Origin: an uncultured Lachnospiraceae bacterium
Lineage (GTDB): Bacteria; Bacillota; Clostridia; Lachnospirales; Lachnospiraceae
Direction: 5' to 3'
Length of the DNA stretch: 23,953 bases
Assembly (NCBI GenBank): GCA_910585765.1
Contig: CAJUES010000053.1
Span: 1 to 23,953, forward strand
Shown one piece after another: positions 6,356 to 15,294 of the stretch. How positions within the stretch are numbered: the stretch's first letter is position 1; every line of letters begins with the position of its first letter. Below the pieces are notes generated by a model. The model did not search any database and was not told the origin of the DNA. It worked only from the letters and a program-made list of their open reading frames with translations. The translations under genes were made by a program, and so were the position numbers.

Positions 6356-9226
6356 TTACCTCGCAGCCGGTAATTCCTCCAGCAGATCCCGCAGCAGCTG
6401 TTCTGCCTTGTCATCCTCGTACAGTTTCAGCAATCCCTGTATCTCCGTGAGCCGTGCCTCGAGATCCGTCTGCAGCTGGAACTGCAGTATTTCCTCGATC
6501 TTGTGCGCGCACTCCTTCGCGCGGAAATTCTCGAGCCGTTCCAGCGCTGCCCGGATCTCCTGCTCCAACGCTGCAGGATCGATCTCCTGCACTTTCGCAT
6601 CCGCCTGCCCGGCTCCCCGGCTGGCTGCAAGGAATCCGGAGATGTGCTCCATCTGCGCCTCGTACTCCGACAGCAGCTGGCACACATGCTCGTCGACGTA
6701 CTTCTCATCCCCTCTGTCCACTGCCCGCTCATGTTCCCGGGCGTTGATCGAGACGCTCATGGCACCCACATTGGCGGACGCGCTCTTCAATCCGTGCACC
6801 TCTATGCCGTAGTTCCTGTAATCCCGCTTTTCCCAAAGTTCACGCAGGAGCAGGATCTTGCGCTTTCCGTCCAGACAGTACAGGTTCAGCAGATCAAGGT
6901 AATCGTCGATGCTGCCCGAGGAATGTCTGACCACCTCATCCGTGTCAATGCCCTCGATCACGATCTTTTGAAACGCTGTCTTCCTGCTGTCGTCAACCTT
7001 CCAGATGTCCAGCCACGCCTCGCTCGCGGAGATCTTTTCCCTCGGGATCCATCGCAGCAGCGCCTCGTGCAGCGGTCTCCTGTCCAGCGGCTTGGCGATA
7101 AAATCCTGAAAACCGTTTTCCAGAAAAGTCTCCCTGACACCCTCCATGGCGTTTGCGGACAGCGCGATGACCACCGGCATCCTACCGTTTTCCCCGCACT
7201 CACTGCGGATGATCTGCACTGCCTCGATCCCGTCCATCTCCGGCATCATGTGATCCATAAATATGATGTCATAGCGCGTCTGGCGAACGAGCGCGATCGC
7301 TGCCGCCCCGCTTTCCGCCTCGTTGATCTCCAGGCCGTAGGACTGCATGAAGATCCGCGCGATCTTCCTGTTGACCGCGTTGTCGTCCACCACCAGCACC
7401 TTGCAGTCCTCGGCGATAAACGGCTCGAGCTTCTCCTCCCTCCTGACATCCTCCGCCGCGATCTCAGACACTGGTCTGTGATCCACGATCTTCTGCGGGA
7501 TCGCTACTGTAAACGTCGTCCCTTCCCCGTATACGCTCTCCACCTCGATCGTGCCCTGCATCAGCTCCACGAGGCGCTTTGTGATCGAAAGCCCCAGTCC
7601 GGTCCCCTCCACGGTGCGGTTTCTCTTTGAATCCACCTGCTTGAAATTGTCAAAAATATCGTTCAGGTCCTCCTTGCGGATGCCGCATCCCGTATCCGAG
7701 ATCCGGAACAGGAGCCGCTCCGCATCCGCTGTCTCTCCCTGCACACCGGTGACGGAGAGTTTCACATAACCCTGTTTCGTGAATTTTAGCGCGTTGTTCA
7801 GTATGTTGATCAGAATCTGTCTGACCCTGCCTTCATCGCCCAGATACCGGCATGGTATCGTCATGTCAAACTCCCTTTTCAGTTCGATCCCGCGCTGTGA
7901 CGCCACGACATCCATCATATTCAGAACCTCGTCGGCAAGCGATTTCACATGGTACTCTGCCATGACCAGCTCCATCCTGCCGGCTTCCACCTTCGACAAA
8001 TCCAGGATGTCATTGATCAGCGTCAGCAGATTGCGCGAGGCTGACTTGATATCGCAGGCATACTCACACACCTTGCGCCCCCGGCTCTCCTCCATGATGA
8101 TGTCGCTCAACCCGACGATGGCATTCATCGGTGTCCGGATCTCGTGGGACATGTTGGCGAGGAACGCGCTCTTGGCAAAGTTCGCCTGCTCCGCCTGTTC
8201 CCGCACCTTCTTGATCTCCTCTATGTAGTTTCTCGTCTCCGTCACATCATATATTAGTACGACATACCCTTTATTCTCGCCGAACTTATCCAGGATCGGT
8301 TCCTCCAGCCCCTGATAAAAACGGTCGTTCAGGCTGAATTCCTTCTTCGTCCCCTCTTCCAGCCCTTCCTGCGGAAAGCCTGCCAGGGATTCGATCGTTT
8401 TGCCGATCGCACCGCCGTCCAGATCCGCGAAGATCCCTTCCGCCGCCGTATTGTAATTGGTGATATGCCGCTGTTCATCGAGCGCGATCACCCCGTCGCT
8501 CATGCTGTTGACCAGGATCCCAAAAGCCAGACTGCTAAAGTCATACACTTTCCTGATCCAGATCAGTATCACTACCCCGGAGAGCACCAGTCCCAGAACG
8601 ATCGGTGTCGGATCATAGAAGTGTGTCAGTTTCATGGCATACGCAAAAAGGGCAACTACCGGCAGAAAAGAGACCGCTAGGATCAGCCTGCATCTCCTGC
8701 CCGCCGCAAACTCCGGTTTTTCCACACAGACACGGATCAGGGCGTACAGAGAGATGACGTAGGGGACAGCCGTCCCGCACAGCATGTAAAACCAGTATCC
8801 CGGTCCGTAGTCCAATCGCAGATAACCGCCATACCTGTCCGTATGTTCTATCCATTCTATATTCCGGTAATACAAATCATGCAGATCACAGGTGAAAACA
8901 AGACAGAAAACAAGAACATCCACTGCTTTTATGACCCACAGGATCTTTCTCGGCGTTTTTTCATAGCAGTAGCTGTATATGAAATAGCAGTAGCTGACAG
9001 GGATCACCAGCGAGCCGATATACTGCATCTTGACAGCCACGAGGGCAGCCTCGAGCGTAGGCGCGGTCAGTTCCAGCAGATATCCCGCATTCTGCACTAC
9101 AGAGCCGAGCAAAAAGTACTGCATAAGCTTCTGCTCCCTTGAACCGTCTCCCCGAAGTACAAGAAGCAATGCAAAAACAGTCAAACAAATACCAATAACC
9201 TGGATTCCTAAAAACACAACACTCAT
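6356..9226 (-). CDS. 7TM hybrid sensor histidine kinase with REC and Hpt domains
   Basis: A 956-residue membrane kinase. Residues 1-225 hold about seven hydrophobic segments (HisKA_7TM type). A PAS-like domain follows (about 232-330), then HisKA with His361 in NMSHEIRTPMN, then the HATPase with NILNNALKF (474-482), DTGCGI (511-516) and GTGLGL (541-546). A receiver domain has Asp614/615, Asp658 and Lys712. The C-terminal Hpt domain has His811 in HGLKSASANVG, then a tail predicted to be largely helical. All catalytic residues are present. The ATG at 9226 is the first start in frame, with a stop just upstream. The obvious GGAGG is 19 bases away, so initiation is atypical. It is co-transcribed with the stand-alone receiver. 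The signal is unknown. Confidence 0.95.
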   Translation of the reverse strand: MSVVFLGIQVIGICLTVFALLLVLRGDGSREQKLMQYFLLGSVVQNAGYLLELTAPTLEAALVAVKMQYIGSLVIPVSYCYFIYSYCYEKTPRKILWVIKAVDVLVFCLVFTCDLHDLYYRNIEWIEHTDRYGGYLRLDYGPGYWFYMLCGTAVPYVISLYALIRVCVEKPEFAAGRRCRLILAVSFLPVVALFAYAMKLTHFYDPTPIVLGLVLSGVVILIWIRKVYDFSSLAFGILVNSMSDGVIALDEQRHITNYNTAAEGIFADLDGGAIGKTIESLAGFPQEGLEEGTKKEFSLNDRFYQGLEEPILDKFGENKGYVVLIYDVTETRNYIEEIKKVREQAEQANFAKSAFLANMSHEIRTPMNAIVGLSDIIMEESRGRKVCEYACDIKSASRNLLTLINDILDLSKVEAGRMELVMAEYHVKSLADEVLNMMDVVASQRGIELKREFDMTIPCRYLGDEGRVRQILINILNNALKFTKQGYVKLSVTGVQGETADAERLLFRISDTGCGIRKEDLNDIFDNFKQVDSKRNRTVEGTGLGLSITKRLVELMQGTIEVESVYGEGTTFTVAIPQKIVDHRPVSEIAAEDVRREEKLEPFIAEDCKVLVVDDNAVNRKIARIFMQSYGLEINEAESGAAAIALVRQTRYDIIFMDHMMPEMDGIEAVQIIRSECGENGRMPVVIALSANAMEGVRETFLENGFQDFIAKPLDRRPLHEALLRWIPREKISASEAWLDIWKVDDSRKTAFQKIVIEGIDTDEVVRHSSGSIDDYLDLLNLYCLDGKRKILLLRELWEKRDYRNYGIEVHGLKSASANVGAMSVSINAREHERAVDRGDEKYVDEHVCQLLSEYEAQMEHISGFLAASRGAGQADAKVQEIDPAALEQEIRAALERLENFRAKECAHKIEEILQFQLQTDLEARLTEIQGLLKLYEDDKAEQLLRDLLEELPAAR

Positions 9227-9304
9227 AATACGGTGTCACTGCAGGCCTCCGTTCAGACTCCCGCAGCGATCTTTCCTTTCCCTTCGCTGAAATAAGATAA
9301 CTTT

Positions 9305-9333
9305 ATATTATCAACAATCGGGATATTTGTCTA
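9305..9333 (-). promoter_or_regulatory. Candidate promoter of the kinase operon with overlapping inverted repeat
   Basis: On the minus strand TAGACA (complement of 9328-9333), a 17-base spacer and TAATAT (complement of 9305-9310) resemble a vegetative promoter. The inverted repeat GGGATAT (9320-9326) / ATATCCC (9333-9339) straddles the -35 and could be an operator. It has no T-run and is therefore not an obvious terminator. The leader would be about 70 nt. Confidence 0.4.
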
Positions 9334-9362
9334 TATCCCATCCGTATTTCCTTACCTCCGGC

Positions 9363-9473
9363 TCAAATTTGACTTCCTCCGATCTGGCAGCGGAGCCAGT
9401 TCCACTCCTTCTTGTGGTCTTTCGTCACGCCGGTCTTCTCCAGCAAATACTCGTCGATCCATGTGTATCTCAT
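9363..9473 (-). pseudogene. N-terminal remnant of a MmcQ/YjbR family gene
   Basis: A 36-codon frame begins with a good ribosome site (AAGGAGAG, five bases before the ATG) and reads MRYTWIDEYLLEKTGV, then TKDHKKEWNWLRCQIGG, then stops. From memory this matches the start of clostridial MmcQ/YjbR DNA-binding-protein-like sequences, which continue with GGKMFAA and run to roughly 110-120 residues. No continuation is found in any frame before the kinase promoter. I therefore read it as a gene that lost its 3' part. It sits 67 bp after recQ on the same strand. It could also be a genuine short peptide. Confidence 0.5.
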
Positions 9474-9540
9474 ATATCCTCTCCTTCTCTGTTGACTCAT
9501 ATCCCCAATCGCCCGGCATCCTGCCGCTCAAAGATCCGGC

Positions 9541-11790
9541 TCATCCCTCCGCGTCCCTCGGTCCTGTAAAATGTTCCACGATCATTTTCTGCACTGCCTC
9601 GGGGTACAGCAGCAGCTGGTACGCCAGTCCCCCCTGGCTCACCTTGTCGATCGTTTTGATCCCCAGCTGCAGTCCCTGTTCTGTCTGGACTTTCGTATAG
9701 CCCTCCTGCCCCTGCTGTTCGGCGGTCAGCCCTGCACGCACAAGATACTCCCAGATCACACCGACCGTGATCTTTTTTACATTCGGCGCACTGGTGATCT
9801 GGTTCAGCTGTTCCTTGATCTCACTGATGTAGCGATACTCCGCATAACAAAAGCGCTCCGCGTCCTCCTGATTGAGGTAAAATGCCTCCTTGCGCCCTCT
9901 TTTTGCGGCAGGCGCAGCACAGCGCCCGCCATCATCGGTCTGCATCCCGGCGACTGCGCCGGGATGCTCGGCCAGGAACGCTGCGATCTCAGCAAGAAAC
10001 CGTTCCCCGTACCTGTTGAACTTATTTTCCCCGATGCCGGCTACCTGCAGCATTTCTGCCTGATCCCGGGGCGCCCTGGCACACATATCGATCAGTGTCC
10101 TGTCGCTGAATATAATGTAGGGCGGCATCGCCTCCTCCTTCGCGATGGCCATGCGCAGCCGGCGGAGTTTCTCAAACAGGTCGTAGCCCGCACTCGTGAG
10201 CGAATCCGTGATCTTTTTCTTCGCCCTGCTCCCGCTCCCTTCCTGCTCCTGTGCCCTTCTGATGATCACACGGGTATTCTCATCCTTTAACCTGCTGATA
10301 TCGCCCATCTGCAGCAGGCTGTACTCCCCGCCTGTCTGGACGATATAGCCCTCCGCCAGCATCTGGTCGATCAGCAGGCGGACCTCCGTCTCACTCCTGT
10401 TTTCGAGCGTACCGTAGGACTTGTATGCGCTGGCGCCGATCTCCTTGAGCCTGGCGCGGTTTGCGCCGAGCAGTGTCCCGATCACGATGTTCAGCCCGTA
10501 TCTTCCTCTCATCTCGGCGATGCAGTTGACCACCCATTTCGCTTCCGCCGTCATGTCCTGCTCATCGTATTCCCGATGGCAGTTTCCGCAGTTGTCGCAC
10601 GGCGCTGCCGTCCTCTCCCCGAAGTACTCGAGAATATAATTCCTGAGACACGACGTGGATCTGCAGTACCCCTCCATCACCTGGAGGCGTTGGGCGTCCC
10701 TGTGTCTGACCAGCTCGATGTCGTCCAGATCCATCCCCTCAAACTCCTTCTTTGCCAGAAGGAACTTGTCGATCATCACATCCTGCGCGGAAAACAGCAG
10801 GATGCACTGCGCATTCTCGCCGTCCCGCCCCGCGCGCCCTGCCTCCTGATAATAGTTCTCCATGCTCTGGGGCATATTGTAATGAATCACATACCTGACG
10901 TTGGACTTGTCGATGCCCATGCCAAACGCGTTGGTGGCAATGACGATCTGCGCCCTGTCATAGATGAAATCATCCTGATTTTTCTTGCGCGTGTCATTGT
11001 CGATCCCGGCGTGATAGCGCGTCACCGAGACACCGCTCTGGCGCAGCTTCTCGTACAGGGCATCCACATTTTTGCGCGTTGCACAGTACACGATCCCGCT
11101 CTCATCCGCGTGTTTTTTGATGTGATCCATGATAAAATCATCCTTGCGCCTGCCTGAGACGTGCTCCACGCTGTAGTAAAGGTTTTCCCTGTCAAACCCC
11201 GTGACGACGATCTTAGGATCTCTCAGTTTCAGTATGCACTCGATGTCGGTCCGGACTTCCCTGGTGGCAGTCGCCGTGAAAGCACTCACCACCGGTCTTG
11301 CCGGCAGGCGGTCTATAAATTCTACAATCTTGAGATAGCTGGGTCTGAAATCCTGTCCCCATTGAGAAATGCAGTGCGCCTCGTCGACTGTGAGCATGGA
11401 AATGTCTGCGGCCTGTGCGAATTGCATGAAACCTGCACTTTCCAGTCTCTCAGGCGCCACGTAGATGATCTTATATCTGCCCTCCATGGCAAACCGCAGC
11501 GCCTTAGCGATCTGCGTCTCCGTCAGCGATGAGTTGATGAACGCGGCGTGGATCCCCGCCTCATTCAGCGCTTTTACCTGATCCTGCATCAGGGAGATCA
11601 GCGGCGACACCACGATCGTGATGCCTGGCAGCAGCAGCGCAGGCACCTGGTAACAGACGGATTTGCCGGCGCCCGTCGGCATGATCGCCAGCGCGTCCTC
11701 CCCTGACAGTATGGCGCGGATGATATCCTCCTGCCCCTCCCGGAACGAATCGTAACCAAAGTATGTCTTTAGAATCTCTGCGGCTCTCAT
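9541..11790 (-). CDS. recQ: ATP-dependent DNA helicase RecQ
   Basis: A 749-residue superfamily 2 3'-5' helicase acting in recombination and repair. Motif 0 includes FREGQ near residue 16, Walker A is MPTGAGKS (37-44), and the Walker B box is DEAH (136-139). The helicase C domain includes QEAGRAGRDG (315-324). The RecQ zinc site is formed by Cys381, 398, 401 and 404 in CLRNY and PCDNCGNC. A winged-helix RQC region (about 410-500), an HRDC domain (about 530-612) and a C-terminal helical extension (about 635-749) follow. The start ATG overlaps the stop of the ABC transporter gene as ATGA, so translation is probably coupled to it. A DNA repair gene at the tail of a glycan cluster probably marks the edge of a variable locus. 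Confidence 0.96.
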   Translation of the reverse strand: MRAAEILKTYFGYDSFREGQEDIIRAILSGEDALAIMPTGAGKSVCYQVPALLLPGITIVVSPLISLMQDQVKALNEAGIHAAFINSSLTETQIAKALRFAMEGRYKIIYVAPERLESAGFMQFAQAADISMLTVDEAHCISQWGQDFRPSYLKIVEFIDRLPARPVVSAFTATATREVRTDIECILKLRDPKIVVTGFDRENLYYSVEHVSGRRKDDFIMDHIKKHADESGIVYCATRKNVDALYEKLRQSGVSVTRYHAGIDNDTRKKNQDDFIYDRAQIVIATNAFGMGIDKSNVRYVIHYNMPQSMENYYQEAGRAGRDGENAQCILLFSAQDVMIDKFLLAKKEFEGMDLDDIELVRHRDAQRLQVMEGYCRSTSCLRNYILEYFGERTAAPCDNCGNCHREYDEQDMTAEAKWVVNCIAEMRGRYGLNIVIGTLLGANRARLKEIGASAYKSYGTLENRSETEVRLLIDQMLAEGYIVQTGGEYSLLQMGDISRLKDENTRVIIRRAQEQEGSGSRAKKKITDSLTSAGYDLFEKLRRLRMAIAKEEAMPPYIIFSDRTLIDMCARAPRDQAEMLQVAGIGENKFNRYGERFLAEIAAFLAEHPGAVAGMQTDDGGRCAAPAAKRGRKEAFYLNQEDAERFCYAEYRYISEIKEQLNQITSAPNVKKITVGVIWEYLVRAGLTAEQQGQEGYTKVQTEQGLQLGIKTIDKVSQGGLAYQLLLYPEAVQKMIVEHFTGPRDAEG

Positions 11791-13544
11791 CTCTTCTCCA
11801 ATACTTCCTCCTTCTTTTTCTCCACAAACACACCGTTTTCAACCTCATATATCCTGTCACATTTCTTTATCGTACTAAGTCTGTGCGCTATGACGATCAG
11901 GGTCCTCGTCCCGTGCAGCCCGTCGATCGCCTCCATCACTTCCTTCTCGGTCTCATTGTCGAGCGCCGATGTCGCCTCGTCAAGGATCAGCACACTGGGG
12001 TTGCGGTAGAGCGCCCGCGCGATGCCGATCCGCTGCCGCTGACCGCCGGAAAGCTTCACGCCCCTGTCACCGATCACGGTGCCCGCCCCCTCCGGGAGCG
12101 TGTGGACAAACCGGTCAAGCTGCGCCTCCTGCAGCGCCTTCTCGACCGCGTCATCATCGATCTCCGCCTCCGGTATGCCAAACGCGATATTGGCGCGTAT
12201 GCTGTCGTCCATGAGATAGATCGTCTGCGGGATATATCCCACGTCCTCATGCCATGATGTCATACACCTTCTGATGTCCGTTCCGTCGATCATGACGGCT
12301 CCTTCCTGCGGCTCGAGGATGCCAAGGATCAGATCGGCAGCCGTGGTCTTGCCCGCTCCCGACGCCCCGATCAGCGCAACCGACGTGTTTTTCGAGATCT
12401 CGAGACTGGCGTTTTTCAAGATCCACTTTTCGGCCTTGGGGTATCGGAACGAAACGCGGTCTAAGCGGATCGCCGTGCCGAGCTTAACCTTCACGGTGTC
12501 CTCATGGTCAGCCGTCCTCCTTGCCATGAGCTGCTCGATCTCCCGCAGATCGTTGTAGACGGCATCGATCGACGGTTTGTTGAACATCATGCCGCTGATA
12601 TAGCCTGTGATCTTGTTAAAAGAAGGGAGCATGCGGAACGCCGCGACCGCAAACACGGACAGCGTGGTAACAAAGGAGGTGATGTCGCTCTTTACCACCA
12701 CGATCTTGATGATCATGGCGATCATCAGGCTGCAGATGCACACCGTCTCCATGACGGGCTTGGGAAGATAGGTCAGCATGGACTGCTGGCGCTGTATCCT
12801 GGCGCAATCCCTGTAGCTCCTGTCATAGTTGGCTATGAAAAAACGTTCCTTGTTCGCCACCTTGATCTCCTTAACCCCCGAGAAAGCCTGGAGCAGCCAC
12901 TTTGTCACCGAAACATTTGCCAGTCTGCTCTCCTCGCCGATCCGCACGAGAACCTTTCTGAAAAAGATGGTAAAAAAGCCCATGAACAGGAACAGGAGCG
13001 ACGCGACTGCCAGCGTGGACACCCAGTCCTGGACCAGCAGGAATGCGACCAGGACCACACTCACGCTGAACTCCGCGAGAAACTGCAGCGCGTTCAGTGT
13101 CACAGTGTAAAAACCGTTGACATCATTGACGATATTGCGCTGAAACTCCGCCACATTCCTCGACACATGAAAAAGATAATCCTGCTGCATATAGCTTTTC
13201 ATCATCCGCACAGACAGGCGCTGTTGATTGTTAAAAATAAAACGATACTGCAGGCTGTACATCATTGTGACATATATGTTTTTCAATATATAGATCGCGA
13301 TCAGAACAAACGCGAGCAGCACGATCATCTGATTGGCATCCGTGATCCCTGTATTTTTGCTGATCAGCACAAAATACCACTTTTCGCCTATTGTCCCCGG
13401 CTCCATGGCGACATCGATCAGCGGCATGATCGCCGACACGCCCAGAAGCTCCACAAATGCGCCGATCAATATGATGACAAGCAGCACACTCAGATTAGTC
13501 TTCTGTCTTCTGTCCAGGACGTAATTGATCTTTTTGAACATCAT
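11787..13544 (-). CDS. ABC transporter, fused permease and ATPase (PglK-like glycan flippase)
   Basis: A 585-residue half-transporter. About six membrane segments lie in residues 15-310 and the nucleotide-binding domain in about 350-585. The latter has Walker A GASGAGKT (393-400), signature LSGGQ (498-502), Walker B VLILDE (518-523) and the switch histidine in IAHRLST (His554). The start at 13544 has GGAAGGAT upstream; a longer start at 13574 lacks a ribosome site. It belongs to the type that flips lipid-linked oligosaccharides or exports peptides and lipids. Its place directly after the glycosyltransferases and the absence of a Wzx gene favour a role in moving the finished lipid-linked glycan across the membrane. 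It overlaps recQ by four bases. The substrate is inferred from context only. Confidence 0.88.
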   Translation of the reverse strand: MMFKKINYVLDRRQKTNLSVLLVIILIGAFVELLGVSAIMPLIDVAMEPGTIGEKWYFVLISKNTGITDANQMIVLLAFVLIAIYILKNIYVTMMYSLQYRFIFNNQQRLSVRMMKSYMQQDYLFHVSRNVAEFQRNIVNDVNGFYTVTLNALQFLAEFSVSVVLVAFLLVQDWVSTLAVASLLFLFMGFFTIFFRKVLVRIGEESRLANVSVTKWLLQAFSGVKEIKVANKERFFIANYDRSYRDCARIQRQQSMLTYLPKPVMETVCICSLMIAMIIKIVVVKSDITSFVTTLSVFAVAAFRMLPSFNKITGYISGMMFNKPSIDAVYNDLREIEQLMARRTADHEDTVKVKLGTAIRLDRVSFRYPKAEKWILKNASLEISKNTSVALIGASGAGKTTAADLILGILEPQEGAVMIDGTDIRRCMTSWHEDVGYIPQTIYLMDDSIRANIAFGIPEAEIDDDAVEKALQEAQLDRFVHTLPEGAGTVIGDRGVKLSGGQRQRIGIARALYRNPSVLILDEATSALDNETEKEVMEAIDGLHGTRTLIVIAHRLSTIKKCDRIYEVENGVFVEKKKEEVLEKR

Positions 13545-13577
13545 GTTATCCTTCCATAAAACGAATCCAGACATTTC

Positions 13578-15263
13578 TCAGTCCGGCTTATAAAACTGCG
13601 CGATCTCAGCTGCAGTCCTCGGTTTTTTCCGCATATAGGCATCGTAATCTTTAAAATAATGTCCCATATCCCACGCCTGATACCCCTTTTTGTGCAGATC
13701 ACATGCAAGGATCTTCGCAGTTGGTCCAAGCACAATACACACCAGTCTCTCGCTGCTGGTTTTCAAGACTTTCTTTAGCAGGCTGTCATAATATGCAAAG
13801 GCATTCATGCTCGGCGCCGTCACAAATTCCACCGACTTGCACACGTCATACGCTTTGTACTCAAGTCTGTCAAATACCCCCTCACCGCACACGATCGTCA
13901 CATGCCTGTCCCCCAAAAGTTTCTGCATCCGCCTGTAATATTTCTTAAAATCGTATTTCTCATAAGTCTGGTACACCTGCGTGATGCAGGTATCCACATA
14001 AACCATATCCCTGCTGCAGTTTTTGCACAGGAAACGACGCTGCACTGCGAGCGCCTTCGCAAACTTCGCAGTGAAATCATTTAACTGTCTTACGGGATGC
14101 ATGTAATAATACGGGATGCCGATCTTAAGCCCGTCAGTGTCTGTCCTGAGCAGTTTCCGAAGCCGCTTTGCAAGTCTCGGATCATACTCCTGAAAAGGAA
14201 TGGAATTTCCCTGCATGATCGCGATCTCGCCATCACCGTACCTCAAAAAACTAATCTTCTCACGCTCCATCAGCGCAAGCGTCTCATCAGTGTCCAGAAT
14301 ATTGAGCTTGTCTGCATACCTGCCCTTCTCGTAGCTTTTTCTCTCAAAATGCCTGTGGACACGCTTTGGAAATCTTGTCAGCTTATCCGCCAGCTCCTTA
14401 ATCTTCCTTTTTTTGATCTTTAGGGAATCAGGAGCATATCCCTTGGTCTCCTTCCTGAGTATAAAATACTCAGCCCCCACATGGATCACACTGTTATCCA
14501 TGGATGCGATCCTCTCTATATCAAGGGTGTTGTCCTCATCATTGTAGAGTTTATCGAGCGAGTAGATATCGGTGAGCATGCTGTCATCAAAACCATTCTG
14601 ATGTGTCTCCTGCACTCTGTTCACCGTTATGACAACCGCACAGCCTGATTGTCTGCCGGATGCCATATTCGGGCGTGTGATCCGCTCTTTTCTGTTGTCC
14701 GGCGTTATCATCGCCTCATAAAAGTTCGGATTCTTGATCGCGGTCTCCTCCTCCATCGTCATCCGGACCACGTCCTCCTTGCGGTACAGCGTACAGTCAA
14801 GTTCCCATGGATAGTCGTAATGCTGGCACGCACAGTCCCACTGCCACTCAAACACTGTGTCATCCGATGAAAGGTTTTGGGGCGCAGGCTTGATATTTTC
14901 CCCCAGACGCATACTGTAGCCAAAGACTTGTGCATTCTCCGCCAGATAGCAGCCTGCCCTTTGCAGGCTGAACCTTCTGGTAAACACTACATCATCGCAG
15001 CCGAACATGATGTACTCGCCTGCGCCTGACAGGATCTGTTTCAGATCTGTCTCAAATTTATTTTCCCTTACCCATGTCACCTGTGAAAACCGCTGCATCA
15101 GCTTCCCATATCTGATCTGCTCTGTCTCACAGTAGAGCACCGTGACCATTTCCTGCCTGGCATCCGAAAACAGGAAGAGGCTCTCCAGATACGCGTGCAT
15201 CTGCATGGGACGTCCTTTTGAAAATACGATGATCGATATCTGATCCTGCCTTACTGAGTCCAT
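13578..15263 (-). CDS. Two-domain glycosyltransferase: GT-A-like N domain fused to a GT-D (DUF1792) domain
   Basis: A 561-residue protein with no signal peptide. The N-terminal half (1 to about 270) begins SIIVFSKGRPMQMHAYLESL, like GT-A transferases, and has GEYIMFGCDDVVF (82-94), where GCDD may stand in for the metal-binding DXD. A basic linker (about 280-315) leads to a C-terminal GT-D domain, recognised by ISFLRYGDGEIAIM (337-350) with the DGE motif and by VLGPTAKILACDLHKKGYQAWD (511-532). ATG at 15263 has AAAGGATC upstream. Each half could transfer one sugar in sequence. Known relatives place GT-D domains beside other glycosyltransferase domains, for example in serine-rich adhesin glycosylation. 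Sugar specificities are unknown. Confidence 0.75.
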   Translation of the reverse strand: MDSVRQDQISIIVFSKGRPMQMHAYLESLFLFSDARQEMVTVLYCETEQIRYGKLMQRFSQVTWVRENKFETDLKQILSGAGEYIMFGCDDVVFTRRFSLQRAGCYLAENAQVFGYSMRLGENIKPAPQNLSSDDTVFEWQWDCACQHYDYPWELDCTLYRKEDVVRMTMEEETAIKNPNFYEAMITPDNRKERITRPNMASGRQSGCAVVITVNRVQETHQNGFDDSMLTDIYSLDKLYNDEDNTLDIERIASMDNSVIHVGAEYFILRKETKGYAPDSLKIKKRKIKELADKLTRFPKRVHRHFERKSYEKGRYADKLNILDTDETLALMEREKISFLRYGDGEIAIMQGNSIPFQEYDPRLAKRLRKLLRTDTDGLKIGIPYYYMHPVRQLNDFTAKFAKALAVQRRFLCKNCSRDMVYVDTCITQVYQTYEKYDFKKYYRRMQKLLGDRHVTIVCGEGVFDRLEYKAYDVCKSVEFVTAPSMNAFAYYDSLLKKVLKTSSERLVCIVLGPTAKILACDLHKKGYQAWDMGHYFKDYDAYMRKKPRTAAEIAQFYKPD

Positions 15264-15294
15264 TGCTTTTGATCCTTTCAGCTAGTTTGATTTT

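Noticed and set aside
6503..7630. Plus-strand frame of 375 codons opposite the kinase
   Set aside because: The opposite strand encodes intact HATPase, receiver and Hpt motifs, and this frame shows no family resemblance.
8961..9239. GTG-started frame of 92 codons at the kinase start
   Set aside because: It has a good ribosome site, but beyond the first residues it is a shadow of the kinase membrane domain with no family features.
12504..13559. Plus-strand frame of 351 codons opposite the ABC transporter
   Set aside because: Composition is His, Asp and Gln rich as expected for the antisense of membrane-segment codons, and no ribosome site is convincing.
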